Of a DNA stretch of 64,000 nucleotides, positions 8,747 through 17,178 are shown piece by piece. The first letter of the stretch is position 1; each line of letters opens with the position of its first letter. Location of the stretch: positions 186,001-250,000 of the forward strand of contig JAGBTQ010000003.1 in NCBI GenBank assembly GCA_017631275.1. Direction: 5' to 3'. The notes under the pieces are model-generated. The model was not told where the DNA came from and ran no database searches. It saw only the letters and a program-made list of their open reading frames with translations. A program made the translations under genes and the position numbers. The DNA comes from Alistipes sp. Lineage in GTDB: Bacteria; Bacteroidota; Bacteroidia; Bacteroidales; Rikenellaceae.

Positions 8747-9952
8747 TTATCGTCGTAGCTTAGCGCCTACCGTCAGGCGTGATATTCCCCAGCCCGCCAG
8801 CAATACCACCATGGTAACCATCGTAACATCGCCCATGGTTAGCTCCACAGGGTAGCTCTCGAAGATCATGTTGCCAGGTATCTTCACCCAGCCAAAGTGC
8901 TTCTGGCCGAGCGTGAAGCCTATGCCTAAGGCAAGGCCGATGATAGAGCCGAGGAGTGTTAGTAGCACACCCTCACCCACGAAGATGTTGCGTATAAGTC
9001 TTTGGTTGCCACCCATGGCGCGTAGTGTGGCTATGTCGCCTCTTTTCTCGGTTATGAGCATTATCACAGCACCTACTATCGAGAAGGCTGCCACTATGGC
9101 AATAAATGAGCCGATGAGTATTATCGCAAAGCGTTCAAGTCGTATGAGCGCATTCATAGAGGCATTCTTTTCGTCGCGCGTTCTTATGGTAAACTCCTCG
9201 CCAAGCATCGCCCTGAGGTGCTGTTGCACAGCCTCGGGTTTGTAGCCCTCGTCGAGCTTTATGGCTATGCTTGATATGCGCCCGGGGTAGTTTAGTAGGC
9301 TCTGCGTGAATCCCAGTTCGGCAAGTGCTAGCTCGGCGTCAATCTCAGAGTTTATGCTCACTATGCCCGCCACCTCTGCCCTCTTGCGCGAAAAGCCACT
9401 TGTGGGTAGGAGCGAGGATAGCTGTCGGCGGTTTAGTGCATATAACTCTATGGGGTGGCCAATGCTCTGAGCACCAAGTGTATATGCTGCTGCCGTGCCG
9501 AGCACAACCTTGCCCTCGGTAAGGTTGTTGACACTGCCACGATGCACAAAGTTGCTCACGGGAAGCACACTGTGATAGGTGCTATCTATGCCTCGCAGTG
9601 TGAGTGTTGTGCGGTGTTGCGCCGTTGTTGCCACAATGCTCTGCTCGAGGTAGGGAGCGCAATGCTTTATGCCCTCCATGCTAAGTAGCTCATCAATGTT
9701 TATGGCCTTTTCATGAAATGTTTGACCGCGCGAGGCGATAATCTCGATGTCGGCATCTACCGACTCATAGAGCGTGTCGATAGTCTTGCTTATGCCCCCG
9801 AACATAGCAAGAAGGATAATCATGGCGGCGGTGGGTATTGCCACAGCGATGACGCTCACCATAGATATGATGTTAATCACCGAGTGTGATTTCGGCGAGA
9901 ACATATACCTGCGCGAGACCTTAAGCCACAATAATCCTCTATCGATGTTCAT
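8747..9952 (-). CDS. FtsX-family ABC permease, LolC/LolE-like
   Basis: Integral membrane subunit of a lipoprotein-releasing-type ABC system. The N-terminal segment RRYMFSPKSHSVINIISMVSVIAVAI is the first membrane helix region of LolC/E; a large periplasmic domain follows (residues 50-260), then three C-terminal helices with the FtsX core (ITEKRGDIATLRAMGGNQRLIRNIFVGEG). 401 residues is the normal size. No ATP-binding partner lies next to it, which is common in Bacteroidota, where LolD is encoded elsewhere. It follows rbfA, 18 bp downstream in the train. Confidence 0.88.
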   Translation of the reverse strand: MNIDRGLLWLKVSRRYMFSPKSHSVINIISMVSVIAVAIPTAAMIILLAMFGGISKTIDTLYESVDADIEIIASRGQTFHEKAINIDELLSMEGIKHCAPYLEQSIVATTAQHRTTLTLRGIDSTYHSVLPVSNFVHRGSVNNLTEGKVVLGTAAAYTLGAQSIGHPIELYALNRRQLSSLLPTSGFSRKRAEVAGIVSINSEIDAELALAELGFTQSLLNYPGRISSIAIKLDEGYKPEAVQQHLRAMLGEEFTIRTRDEKNASMNALIRLERFAIILIGSFIAIVAAFSIVGAVIMLITEKRGDIATLRAMGGNQRLIRNIFVGEGVLLTLLGSIIGLALGIGFTLGQKHFGWVKIPGNMIFESYPVELTMGDVTMVTMVVLLAGWGISRLTVGAKLRR

Positions 9953-9970
9953 CTTCGGAGTTGTTAACTG

Positions 9971-10309
9971 CTACTTATTTAGTAGGTTGTCGATGTTGTT
10001 GATATACTCCAACGAGTCGTCGATGAAGAACTCCAACTCGGGAACAACCTTGAGCTGGTTGCGAATACGGCCACCGAGAAGCTTGCGTACCAGCCAACCC
10101 TGCTCCTTGATTGTTGCCAACACCTGCTCGCTGCGCTCAAATGGAAATATGCTGATATATATCTTTGCATATGCCAAGTCGGGCGATACGCGCACGGTGG
10201 TTACGGTTACAAGTGAGCCACGTAGTGCGTCGGCTAACTCTTTTTGAAATATCTCGGCGATGTCGCGCTGAATCTGTCGAGCAATTTTTTGTTGACGTGT
10301 TGAATCCAT
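9971..10309 (-). CDS. rbfA: Ribosome-binding factor A
   Basis: Small KH-like protein needed for late 30S assembly and 16S rRNA 5 prime processing. The 112-residue protein reads MDSTRQQKIARQIQRDIAEI, then LVTVTTVRVSPDLAYAKIYIS and VPELEFFIDDSLEY, all typical RbfA blocks. Length is normal. It sits between an outer-membrane barrel gene and the LolC/E-like permease. Confidence 0.95.
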   Translation of the reverse strand: MDSTRQQKIARQIQRDIAEIFQKELADALRGSLVTVTTVRVSPDLAYAKIYISIFPFERSEQVLATIKEQGWLVRKLLGGRIRNQLKVVPELEFFIDDSLEYINNIDNLLNK

Positions 10310-10346
10310 AGTATCTTAAGTTTTAATTATTTTCGTTTGTTGGCTA

Positions 10347-11243
10347 TTATCGTCGTGGTGGCTGGGCACCTGGGCGTGTCTGACCCATTGCTCCTGATGC
10401 TCCACCGCCTCGTCCTGCCTGGTTTGTCGCACTGCTAAAGTTGAAGCTCTCAAGGCGCTTTGTGCGCTCAGGACGCTTCACAAACCACTCGTCGAAGCCT
10501 CGCTTGTTAAATCGCCAACCCACCGTGAGTGAGAATGTTAGGTTGTCAACGGGCGAGCGCAATGGCGAGTAGCGGAATGGGTTTTCGCGTCCGTCGGTGT
10601 CGTTCGAGTAGTACTTGTTGCGGTTCTTCATGAGGTCGGAATAGCCGAAGTTGTAGCGCGCCTTGAATCCCAGCTCCAGCTGTCCGAGAAGCACGGCAAA
10701 GCCCGCACCACCACTTAGTCCGTATGCAAAGCGATTGTCGCGCGGCACCTTCCACTCGTACTTGCCCGCAGGGTAGCGGTCGTTCTCGTAGCTATATTGC
10801 GACGATATATTGAACGAGAGCACAAAGGCAGCCTCGACAAATACGCGCAGACGGTTGTTTAGGAGGTAGAAGTGGGGTTGCCACACCATGGGCAACATCA
10901 GCGACTGCACATCGCGACGGTAGAACTGGTAGTGTCGTATCTCCTTGTCGTCGATAAACTCCGAGGTGTAGGTATATCCCATCAAGAAGCCTCGTTCCAT
11001 ATACTCGAGGTCGATACCCACAGCACCCACAAAGCGTGGTGTGTCGCTATAGTAGCGCCATGCGAGTCCAAAGCTCTCAGCGCCCCATAGCCACTTAGTC
11101 TCCTGCGCAGGGTAGAAGCGGGCATATGTCGAGCCCGTACCACCCATCAGAGTAAGCGTGTGCTGTGCCGTGGCCCTTGTGCCACAGCCTATTGTGAGGA
11201 GTGCAAAGACGACTCCTAGTGTAAATATCTTTATTTTGCTCAT
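10347..11243 (-). CDS. Outer-membrane beta-barrel protein
   Basis: No specific function. A signal peptide ends near ATAQ (residues 23-27). The mature part has many alternating aromatic strands (SLMLPMVWQPHFYLLNNRLRVF is one), with LTFSLTVGWRFNKRG near the C-terminus, as in small Bacteroidota porin-like barrels. The last 20 residues are Gly/Pro/Arg-rich (QAGRGGGASGAMGQ), which is not usual for a barrel that should end on an aromatic strand. It begins 4 bp after the Ig-like protein gene, whose C-terminus is also Gly-rich, suggesting a functional pair. Confidence 0.72.
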   Translation of the reverse strand: MSKIKIFTLGVVFALLTIGCGTRATAQHTLTLMGGTGSTYARFYPAQETKWLWGAESFGLAWRYYSDTPRFVGAVGIDLEYMERGFLMGYTYTSEFIDDKEIRHYQFYRRDVQSLMLPMVWQPHFYLLNNRLRVFVEAAFVLSFNISSQYSYENDRYPAGKYEWKVPRDNRFAYGLSGGAGFAVLLGQLELGFKARYNFGYSDLMKNRNKYYSNDTDGRENPFRYSPLRSPVDNLTFSLTVGWRFNKRGFDEWFVKRPERTKRLESFNFSSATNQAGRGGGASGAMGQTRPGAQPPRR

Positions 11244-11247
11244 AACT

Positions 11248-13368
11248 CTATCGCATATTTAGGTTGCCTGTGCCCGAGCGTAGACCTCCGCCGCCCATGC
11301 CGCCGCCCATGCCGCCGCCGAGACCACCCATGCCACCGCCAAGGCCGCCACCCATGCCACCGAAGCCGAAGCCGCTCTGGCCCTGGTTGTTGTTCTTGTT
11401 ACTCTCCTTGCGCTTCTTCTCCATCTCCTCAGCAAGCTTCTTGAGGCGCTCGTCCTCGCGGTCGTTGAGCATCTGGATAACAGACTCCATGGTTATCGGA
11501 GCAAAGAGCTTGCTCATGTCTATCTCTACGTCGAACTCCCAGTTGGCCTTGGTTGCGATAAGCTCCACGCCCTCCTCATTTTTGAAGATCTCGGTGCGCT
11601 CGGGTTGGCGCATGAGCACCATATCGCCACTATCCCACTTGCCGTTGTTGTTCTTGTCCTCGACAACACGAATCATAACATCGCCAGGGGTTACAAACTC
11701 GAAGGTGTAGTTGCCATTCTTCACATTGAAGAGCTCGTTCTGTGTCTTGCCCTGAGCATTCGTAAGCTGAAGAATATAACTTGCGTCTGTCTTAGCACCC
11801 ACCACGTTTACCTTGAGTATGGCATACTTCTCGGGGTCGGAGCCTGTGTATGAGCACTTAATGGTGTCGTTCTGCTCGCGAGCAACGTTGCTGAAGGCAC
11901 CCGCAGGTATCACGAGCTCATATTTTGCCTTATTCTCCCACTTTGCTCTAAGCTGGTAGCGACGCTTGTTTACAGTGTCCTGCACAAAGTGATACTCCAC
12001 CTTTTGTGGCTCGGTAATCTGATCGGTGGTCTTGGTGAGGGTTATCTGTGCCGAGTCGAACTTAGTTAGTAGGTTGTCGAACTCGAGATCCACATGCCTA
12101 TATTTGTTTACCTCGCCCGAGGCTGCTATTGTCACCTTAAATGGGTTTTTCTTCTCGGGCTCCTGGAAGCTCTCGCCATTCTTCTCAGCTCGCTCGCGCT
12201 CCTTCTCCAAGCGCTCACGCTCCTTCTGCTCCTCCTTCGACTCAACATACTTCCACACGAGGCGTAGCTTGTCGCTCGACTCCACAAGGTTGTTCACCGA
12301 GTCGTGCTTGAAGTAGGTTATCGTACCATTGATGGTGTCGGGAAGCTCCTCCGCAGGCAGGTCGAACCATAGCGCCACGGTATCCTTGCCTATGGTCTGT
12401 GGGTCGTATATCACCTTGTCCATAGGTATCGAGTCGAGCTCAATCTTTGTCACCTCGGGATTCTTGTCGCCAAAGTAGAGCAATGCCTTATGGCACGACT
12501 TACGCTCATGACCCGTGAGTGTCTGGCGGGCAAAGCGCCTATCCTTGAACATTCTGAAGTATAGCTGTGGGTCTGCCGAAGGGTAGTGGCGCAACGAGTC
12601 GAACCATATGCTAAAGCCTGGCATAAGGCGAGGGTTGTAGACCGTGTCGAGGAAGCCAATTTGATCAACCGATGGTTCATACATCATGTTGTTGTTAGTA
12701 TCCTCGAAGGCATATATGCGGTAGTTCACGGGCTTGAGGTTCTGCGCAATGAAGATACCGTTCTTCTCGGCACGTGCTATTACGTGGGGCTTATACTTAA
12801 ACATTGTCGAGTCGTACTCTGTGGGCGTCTCGACCGAGTCTGCGATGAAGAAGTAGATGAACGACTTGCTAACCGAGTCGGCCTTATACGAGTCGGCAGT
12901 ATATCCCGACATATACATCGAGTCCACCTTGTCGCCTGTCGAGAATACGTAGCGCATGGCGTGGAGAGGGTTACCCTCGTTATTGTCGGCGATAGATGCT
13001 CCAAAGTTGATGGCATACGTAAGGTCGGGGCGTAGCGTATCCTTGATGGTTATCACGATGCCCTTGCCACGACGCACTACCGATGGCTGCTTCTTCATCG
13101 CTGGCGAGGTGTATAGCTCCTTCTGCAAATCTTTGATCTGAACATACTCGTCAAACTCCACGTAGATCTTTGGCGGGTGGAGCGTGTCGATTTTTGTCGA
13201 GAAGTTGTCGGGGTTCATATAGACAATAACGGGGGGTATAGTATCCTTAGGACCTCCCGTAGGTGTCATTGTCGAGGCACACTTCGTAAATAGTGCAGCA
13301 CCAAAGAGCAGTATGATAAATGCCGATAGTGCCGATGTTATGCGTTGCGATATTGTGTTACGTCTCAT
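11248..13368 (-). CDS. Large Ig-like domain (Big_5/SbsA-type) envelope protein with glycine-rich tail
   Basis: 706 residues. The N-terminus has a hydrophobic leader followed by FTKCAS, probably a lipobox near residue 30, then TPTGGPKDTIPPVIVYMNPDNF, the start of a Bacterial Ig-like domain of the Big_5 type. A KERERLEKERERAEK stretch near residue 390 is highly charged. EDKNNNGKWDSGD near 595 is an SdrD-B/carboxypeptidase-like turn motif. The C-terminal 40 residues are almost only Gly, Met, Leu and Phe in GGMGGGLGG repeats. Homologues in Bacteroidota are uncharacterised; an envelope or gliding-related structural role is possible but not shown. Confidence 0.78.
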   Translation of the reverse strand: MRRNTISQRITSALSAFIILLFGAALFTKCASTMTPTGGPKDTIPPVIVYMNPDNFSTKIDTLHPPKIYVEFDEYVQIKDLQKELYTSPAMKKQPSVVRRGKGIVITIKDTLRPDLTYAINFGASIADNNEGNPLHAMRYVFSTGDKVDSMYMSGYTADSYKADSVSKSFIYFFIADSVETPTEYDSTMFKYKPHVIARAEKNGIFIAQNLKPVNYRIYAFEDTNNNMMYEPSVDQIGFLDTVYNPRLMPGFSIWFDSLRHYPSADPQLYFRMFKDRRFARQTLTGHERKSCHKALLYFGDKNPEVTKIELDSIPMDKVIYDPQTIGKDTVALWFDLPAEELPDTINGTITYFKHDSVNNLVESSDKLRLVWKYVESKEEQKERERLEKERERAEKNGESFQEPEKKNPFKVTIAASGEVNKYRHVDLEFDNLLTKFDSAQITLTKTTDQITEPQKVEYHFVQDTVNKRRYQLRAKWENKAKYELVIPAGAFSNVAREQNDTIKCSYTGSDPEKYAILKVNVVGAKTDASYILQLTNAQGKTQNELFNVKNGNYTFEFVTPGDVMIRVVEDKNNNGKWDSGDMVLMRQPERTEIFKNEEGVELIATKANWEFDVEIDMSKLFAPITMESVIQMLNDREDERLKKLAEEMEKKRKESNKNNNQGQSGFGFGGMGGGLGGGMGGLGGGMGGGMGGGGLRSGTGNLNMR

Positions 13369-13371
13369 GCG

Positions 13372-13917
13372 TTACTCTTGTGTTTCGTTATCCTGCTCCT
13401 CTTCTACGAGCGACTCGCGCTGCTCGTCAGGGAAGGGGTTGGTTACTGTCCAGCCATTTGCCGAGCCCGAATTGCGCCATGCGTAGAGGTGTAGCTGTGT
13501 GTAGGTCACGGGAATGTTCATCGGCGTGTCGTAGTAGCGTGTGGCAAAAATCTTATTTGTGCGATCTACAACAACCATAAATACCGACTCCGACCATAGG
13601 TCGAGCTCAACCTGATACTCTGCTTCGGCCGAGAATGTGCCGATAACCTCAGGGTTGTTGCGCTGCTCATTGCGCTCGGTGTTTGTTATGCGACACTCGA
13701 GGGCATCCTCCCACGACTTTACCTCCCACTTGCTCTTCTCTGGAACGTAGAAGGCGTAGGAGTCAATCTCGGTGGTGGTCTTGGTTATAGGGTCGCTGCT
13801 TACGTTCTGCGAGTAAACTGCAATTTTGAGCAACGTACCCTGATTCTCCTCCTTGAAACATGCTGTGAGGCCAAGAAGGAGGGTCGCTAAAATAAATATC
13901 TTTGTTAAATGCTTCAT
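13372..13917 (-). CDS. Lipoprotein of unknown function
   Basis: 181 residues; the signal ends LLLGLTAC at residue 20, a clear lipobox. The mature domain is beta-rich (LLKIAVYSQNVSSDP, YQVELDLWSESVFMVVVDR) and ends in an acidic tail EEEQDNETQE. I do not recognise the family. The gene is placed 2 bp from folK and 3 bp from the Ig-like protein gene, so it is almost certainly co-transcribed and probably works with the following Ig-like and barrel proteins. Confidence 0.7.
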   Translation of the reverse strand: MKHLTKIFILATLLLGLTACFKEENQGTLLKIAVYSQNVSSDPITKTTTEIDSYAFYVPEKSKWEVKSWEDALECRITNTERNEQRNNPEVIGTFSAEAEYQVELDLWSESVFMVVVDRTNKIFATRYYDTPMNIPVTYTQLHLYAWRNSGSANGWTVTNPFPDEQRESLVEEEQDNETQE

Positions 13918-13919
13918 AT

Positions 13920-14417
13920 CTACTTTGTTGTTAGGCGCTCAAGCATCTCGCGTGGCGTATGGTCGAGCGCTGGGTGCTTGCGCTCGGGGGCTATCTCCGC
14001 CACGGGGCGCAGGGCATACTCTCTCTCGTCGAGGAAGTGATATGGTATCACAAGCCTACTATCATCAAACGTCTGGTCGCCATAGAAAATTATGTCTATG
14101 TCGATTGGTCGTGAGGCATATCTTTCGCCACGCTCCTCGCGCACCTTGAACTCCTCATCTCTATCTCTACCCAGCAGCGCCTCGATGCAGTTTATGCGGC
14201 GCAACACCTCGTAGGCATCATGCTCGGTAGATATCTCCATGGCCCTGTTTATAAACTCGCGCTCGGAGCTAAAGCCATAAGCTTCGGAGCGATACTCCTC
14301 AGAGAGCTTCACCATCTCGCCCACGGCGATATTGATTATCTTAACAGCCTCGTTGATGATTGCTGCGGCATGCTCGTCGTTCGAGCCGAGGAGTAGTATC
14401 ACACCTATTTTCGCCAT
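13920..14417 (-). CDS. folK: 2-amino-4-hydroxy-6-hydroxymethyldihydropteridine diphosphokinase
   Basis: Transfers pyrophosphate from ATP to 6-hydroxymethyl-dihydropterin in folate synthesis. HPPK signatures are present: ILLLGSNDEHA near the N-terminus, RPIDIDIIFYGDQ around residue 107 with the metal-binding Asp pair, and PYHFLDEREYALRPVAEIAPE. It has 165 residues, normal. The ATG overlaps the holB stop (TAATG), showing translational coupling. Confidence 0.95.
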   Translation of the reverse strand: MAKIGVILLLGSNDEHAAAIINEAVKIINIAVGEMVKLSEEYRSEAYGFSSEREFINRAMEISTEHDAYEVLRRINCIEALLGRDRDEEFKVREERGERYASRPIDIDIIFYGDQTFDDSRLVIPYHFLDEREYALRPVAEIAPERKHPALDHTPREMLERLTTK

Positions 14418-15562
14418 TACTTGAGTCGGTTTATCTGCTTCGACACGGCGAGTGCGAAGTGTGTGAATACTATGCGTGGCGCACCATTCTGCATTATCTG
14501 CATCATTGCGCGCTCAATCTCCTCTACCAACACCTCAATATTCTGGTTGCCGATAAACGGAGCAAACTTGCGGCAGAAGTCGGCCTCCTCGCCCCATAAG
14601 TAGCTTATCGAGCCGAGACCCGCATGTAACATGTAGCTCTCGCGCAACAGACGCACGCTATGTAGGAAGAACTGGCGCTGGCTCTCGCGTGTGAGTGCCG
14701 AGATGTCGTCTGCCCACTCGAAGAGCTCGAGGTGGCGATCGTTGTAGCTTAGGCGCATAAGGCGTGTGAAGAGCTCGAAACATTGGTGGCGCATCTCGTC
14801 GCTCGTGCCCTCGAGAAGTGCTCGAAGCTCGAGGAGCGAGCCACCCGCAAGGCGCGACATATTGCGAGCCTCCATCTCCGACTTACCCTCAGCCAATGCC
14901 ACTTGTTCTAAAACTTGGGGCTCGATGCGTGGTACACATACCTCCTGCGTGCGTGAGGTGATTGTGGCGAGCAGCTGCTCGGGCTGCTCCGACACCAAGA
15001 TAAAGAGTGTCTTCTCCCATGGCTCCTCCAAAATCTTGAGTATCTTGTTAGCTGCCTCCTGGTTCATTGCCTCGGGAAGCCATATTATCATCGCCTTATA
15101 CTCCGACGAGAAGCTCTTAAATTGCAACTTCTTGATTATCTCCTCCGACTCTTTGGCGGTGATAAGGCCCTTCATCGTCTTGCCAAGGTCGAGGCGCGAG
15201 TACCACTCCTCGGCGGTGAAGATACCGCCCCTTTCGCTCCATATCTGTCGCCACTTGTCGAGAAACATATCGCTGATGACCACCTCGCCCGACTTCTTCT
15301 CGCGCTTGTTCACGGGGAAGACAAAGTGTAGGTCGGGGTGTGCCAATGCCGATAGCTGCTGGCACGAGGGACACACGCCACACGAGTCACCATCGTGGCG
15401 GTTGGGGCAGAACAGATACTGTACATACGCCAAGGCGAGGGGTAGTGTGCCATAGCCAGCCAAGCCCGTGAAGAGCTGAGCATGGCTCACACGCTCGGCG
15501 TCAATCTGATGTGCAAGGCGGCGTTTAAGCTCGTCGTGTCCTATGATATCCGAAAACTTCAT
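14417..15562 (-). CDS. holB: DNA polymerase III subunit delta prime
   Basis: Clamp-loader subunit. HAQLFTGLAGYGTLPLALAY near residue 27 occupies the Walker A position but lacks GKT, as expected for the non-hydrolysing delta prime. CPNRHDGDSCGVCPSC supplies four zinc-binding cysteines. ILEEPWEKTLFILVSEQPEQLL and TITSRTQ match sensor-1 and arginine-finger regions. 381 residues. The start at 15562 overlaps the flippase stop (ATGA). Confidence 0.92.
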   Translation of the reverse strand: MKFSDIIGHDELKRRLAHQIDAERVSHAQLFTGLAGYGTLPLALAYVQYLFCPNRHDGDSCGVCPSCQQLSALAHPDLHFVFPVNKREKKSGEVVISDMFLDKWRQIWSERGGIFTAEEWYSRLDLGKTMKGLITAKESEEIIKKLQFKSFSSEYKAMIIWLPEAMNQEAANKILKILEEPWEKTLFILVSEQPEQLLATITSRTQEVCVPRIEPQVLEQVALAEGKSEMEARNMSRLAGGSLLELRALLEGTSDEMRHQCFELFTRLMRLSYNDRHLELFEWADDISALTRESQRQFFLHSVRLLRESYMLHAGLGSISYLWGEEADFCRKFAPFIGNQNIEVLVEEIERAMMQIMQNGAPRIVFTHFALAVSKQINRLK

Positions 15563-17040
15563 CGTATAAACTTTCCTAAAGCGGCTTTAGCCAAAGCCAC
15601 AACATCAATCTTTTCACGCCAAATGGCATATAGGAGCATTGTGCTAAAGAGCACAACATTTAGACCAAGCCATAGCCCGTGACCGAGGTGCGGAAGGGCA
15701 ACCTCCGAGAGTAGGTAGAGTAGCGCTGTGAGGGCTACATACTCGCCAATGCGCTTAAGGTCGTAGGGCATGGGGTAGTATTTACGACATAGCACATAGC
15801 TCCATACGACCATAGCCGCCTCGGCAGCAAGGCGCACCCATGCAGCACCCCTAAAGCCCATCTTTGGTACAAGCACAAAGCTAAGGCCGAGCGTTACGGC
15901 AAGACCCAGGAAGGTGATATATGCGGCAAACTTGGTCTTCTCCTCGCGCTTATACCAGAACGAGAGGTTGAGCCATACGCCACCCAGCACGTTCGAGGCG
16001 AGGACAATGGGGAGTATGTCGATGCCCTCTCTAAAGCGTGAGCCTACGATAAGGGCAAACATGTCGCGGAAGAGCACGATGCCGAGGAATATGAGCATCG
16101 AGGCTAATATGAAGTACTTCATCGCCGCAGCGTTAGCCTCCTTAAACTCCTCCTTCTTAAATCCCGAGAGGAAGAAGGGCTCGGCAGCAAGGCGGTACAT
16201 CTGCGTGAATAGCGTCATCACCACGGCAATCTTCACAATAGCACCATAGACACCCAACTCGGCCATGGCCTCAGCCTCGCTACCTGGCGTGAGGTACTTG
16301 ATCATCTGGCGGTCGATAAACTCGTTGGCTGTGCCCGCCACGCCACTAATCAGAAGAGGCAACGAATAGACGAATATCTTGCTTAGCAACGCCCTGTCGA
16401 TGCGTGGTGCAACACGGTCGGTTGAGGGGAGTATGGCGATGAGAGTAACAAGGCTTGCTATGAAGTTTGCCACAAGCACCCAGCCCACACCAAACGACGT
16501 AGAGTACAACCCTGCAACACCAAAGGCGATGGCGAGCGAGAGGTTAAGTAGCATGCTGAGCGCCTTGAGCATGACAAAGCGCATGGCACGGCCCTGCTCA
16601 CGAAGACGCGCAAAGGGGATAATCGCCCAAATGTCGAGCATGACGATGGCTGCCACAATAGTCACATACTCGGGGTGTGCCACATATACCTCGCCCATGG
16701 CACGTGATATAGGCATGTTGAGCGCCCAGATAACGACAAAGAAGAGTGTTGCGGCAAGCGATGTTATGCCCCATGTCGTTGCAAACACCTTGCGCTTGGC
16801 GCTCTTGATGTCGCCACCCTCCTCCTCGGCACGTGTGGTGAAGCGGAAGTAGCTCGACTCCATGCCCATTGAGAGTATAACAAGGGCAAAGGGGATAAGG
16901 GCGTAGATGTCGGTAACTATGCCATACTCGCCCTGGTCGAATATGCGGGTGTAGTAGGGAGTCAGCAGATAGTTCAAGAAGCGAACGACAATCGTGCTGA
17001 TGCCATATATTGCGGTCTGTTTAGCTAACTTTTCTAACAT
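15559..17040 (-). CDS. Polysaccharide flippase (Wzx/MOP superfamily)
   Basis: Multi-pass membrane protein of about 12-14 helices that would move lipid-linked oligosaccharides across the inner membrane. The start region MLEKLAKQTAIYGISTIVVR with RFLNYLLTPYYTRIFDQGEYG is typical of Bacteroidota O-antigen-type flippases. I prefer the ATG at 17040 (493 residues): the alternative at 17070 lies inside the leader hairpin at 17058-17078. It is the first gene of a minus-strand train reaching about 4.8 kb, with promoter and leader hairpin visible. The glycan substrate is unknown; no glycosyltransferases are adjacent. Confidence 0.87.
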   Translation of the reverse strand: MLEKLAKQTAIYGISTIVVRFLNYLLTPYYTRIFDQGEYGIVTDIYALIPFALVILSMGMESSYFRFTTRAEEEGGDIKSAKRKVFATTWGITSLAATLFFVVIWALNMPISRAMGEVYVAHPEYVTIVAAIVMLDIWAIIPFARLREQGRAMRFVMLKALSMLLNLSLAIAFGVAGLYSTSFGVGWVLVANFIASLVTLIAILPSTDRVAPRIDRALLSKIFVYSLPLLISGVAGTANEFIDRQMIKYLTPGSEAEAMAELGVYGAIVKIAVVMTLFTQMYRLAAEPFFLSGFKKEEFKEANAAAMKYFILASMLIFLGIVLFRDMFALIVGSRFREGIDILPIVLASNVLGGVWLNLSFWYKREEKTKFAAYITFLGLAVTLGLSFVLVPKMGFRGAAWVRLAAEAAMVVWSYVLCRKYYPMPYDLKRIGEYVALTALLYLLSEVALPHLGHGLWLGLNVVLFSTMLLYAIWREKIDVVALAKAALGKFIR

Positions 17041-17057
17041 TGTTTGTGGGCTTTCGC

Positions 17058-17099
17058 GTGCGTGTATCATGCACGCACATGCTTAATCGCACAAAGATA
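17058..17099 (-). promoter_or_regulatory. Promoter and leader hairpin of the flippase operon
   Basis: Minus strand -7 box TATCTTTG (17092-17099), with TTTTG 18 bp upstream. The predicted leader contains GTGCGTG, a 7-base loop and CACGCAC (17058-17078), a perfect 7-bp stem of alternating purine-pyrimidine sequence. Similar hairpins follow the promoters at 57756 and 60330. Confidence 0.55.
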
Positions 17100-17123
17100 G
17101 TCATTTTTTTTGTAAAACAAAAA

Positions 17124-17155
17124 AGAGAGAATAGATAGTTCAATCTACTCTCTCT
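17124..17155 (-). terminator. Rho-independent terminator after the class III aminotransferase gene
   Basis: A 13-bp stem with one mismatch (arms 17124-17136 and 17043-relative partner 17143-17155) and a 6-base loop, followed on the minus strand by TTTTTTGTTTT. It ends the cvpA-rsgA-trmH-aminotransferase group just before the flippase promoter. Confidence 0.8.
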
Positions 17156-17178
17156 CTATGATTGTGTGCCGATAACCC

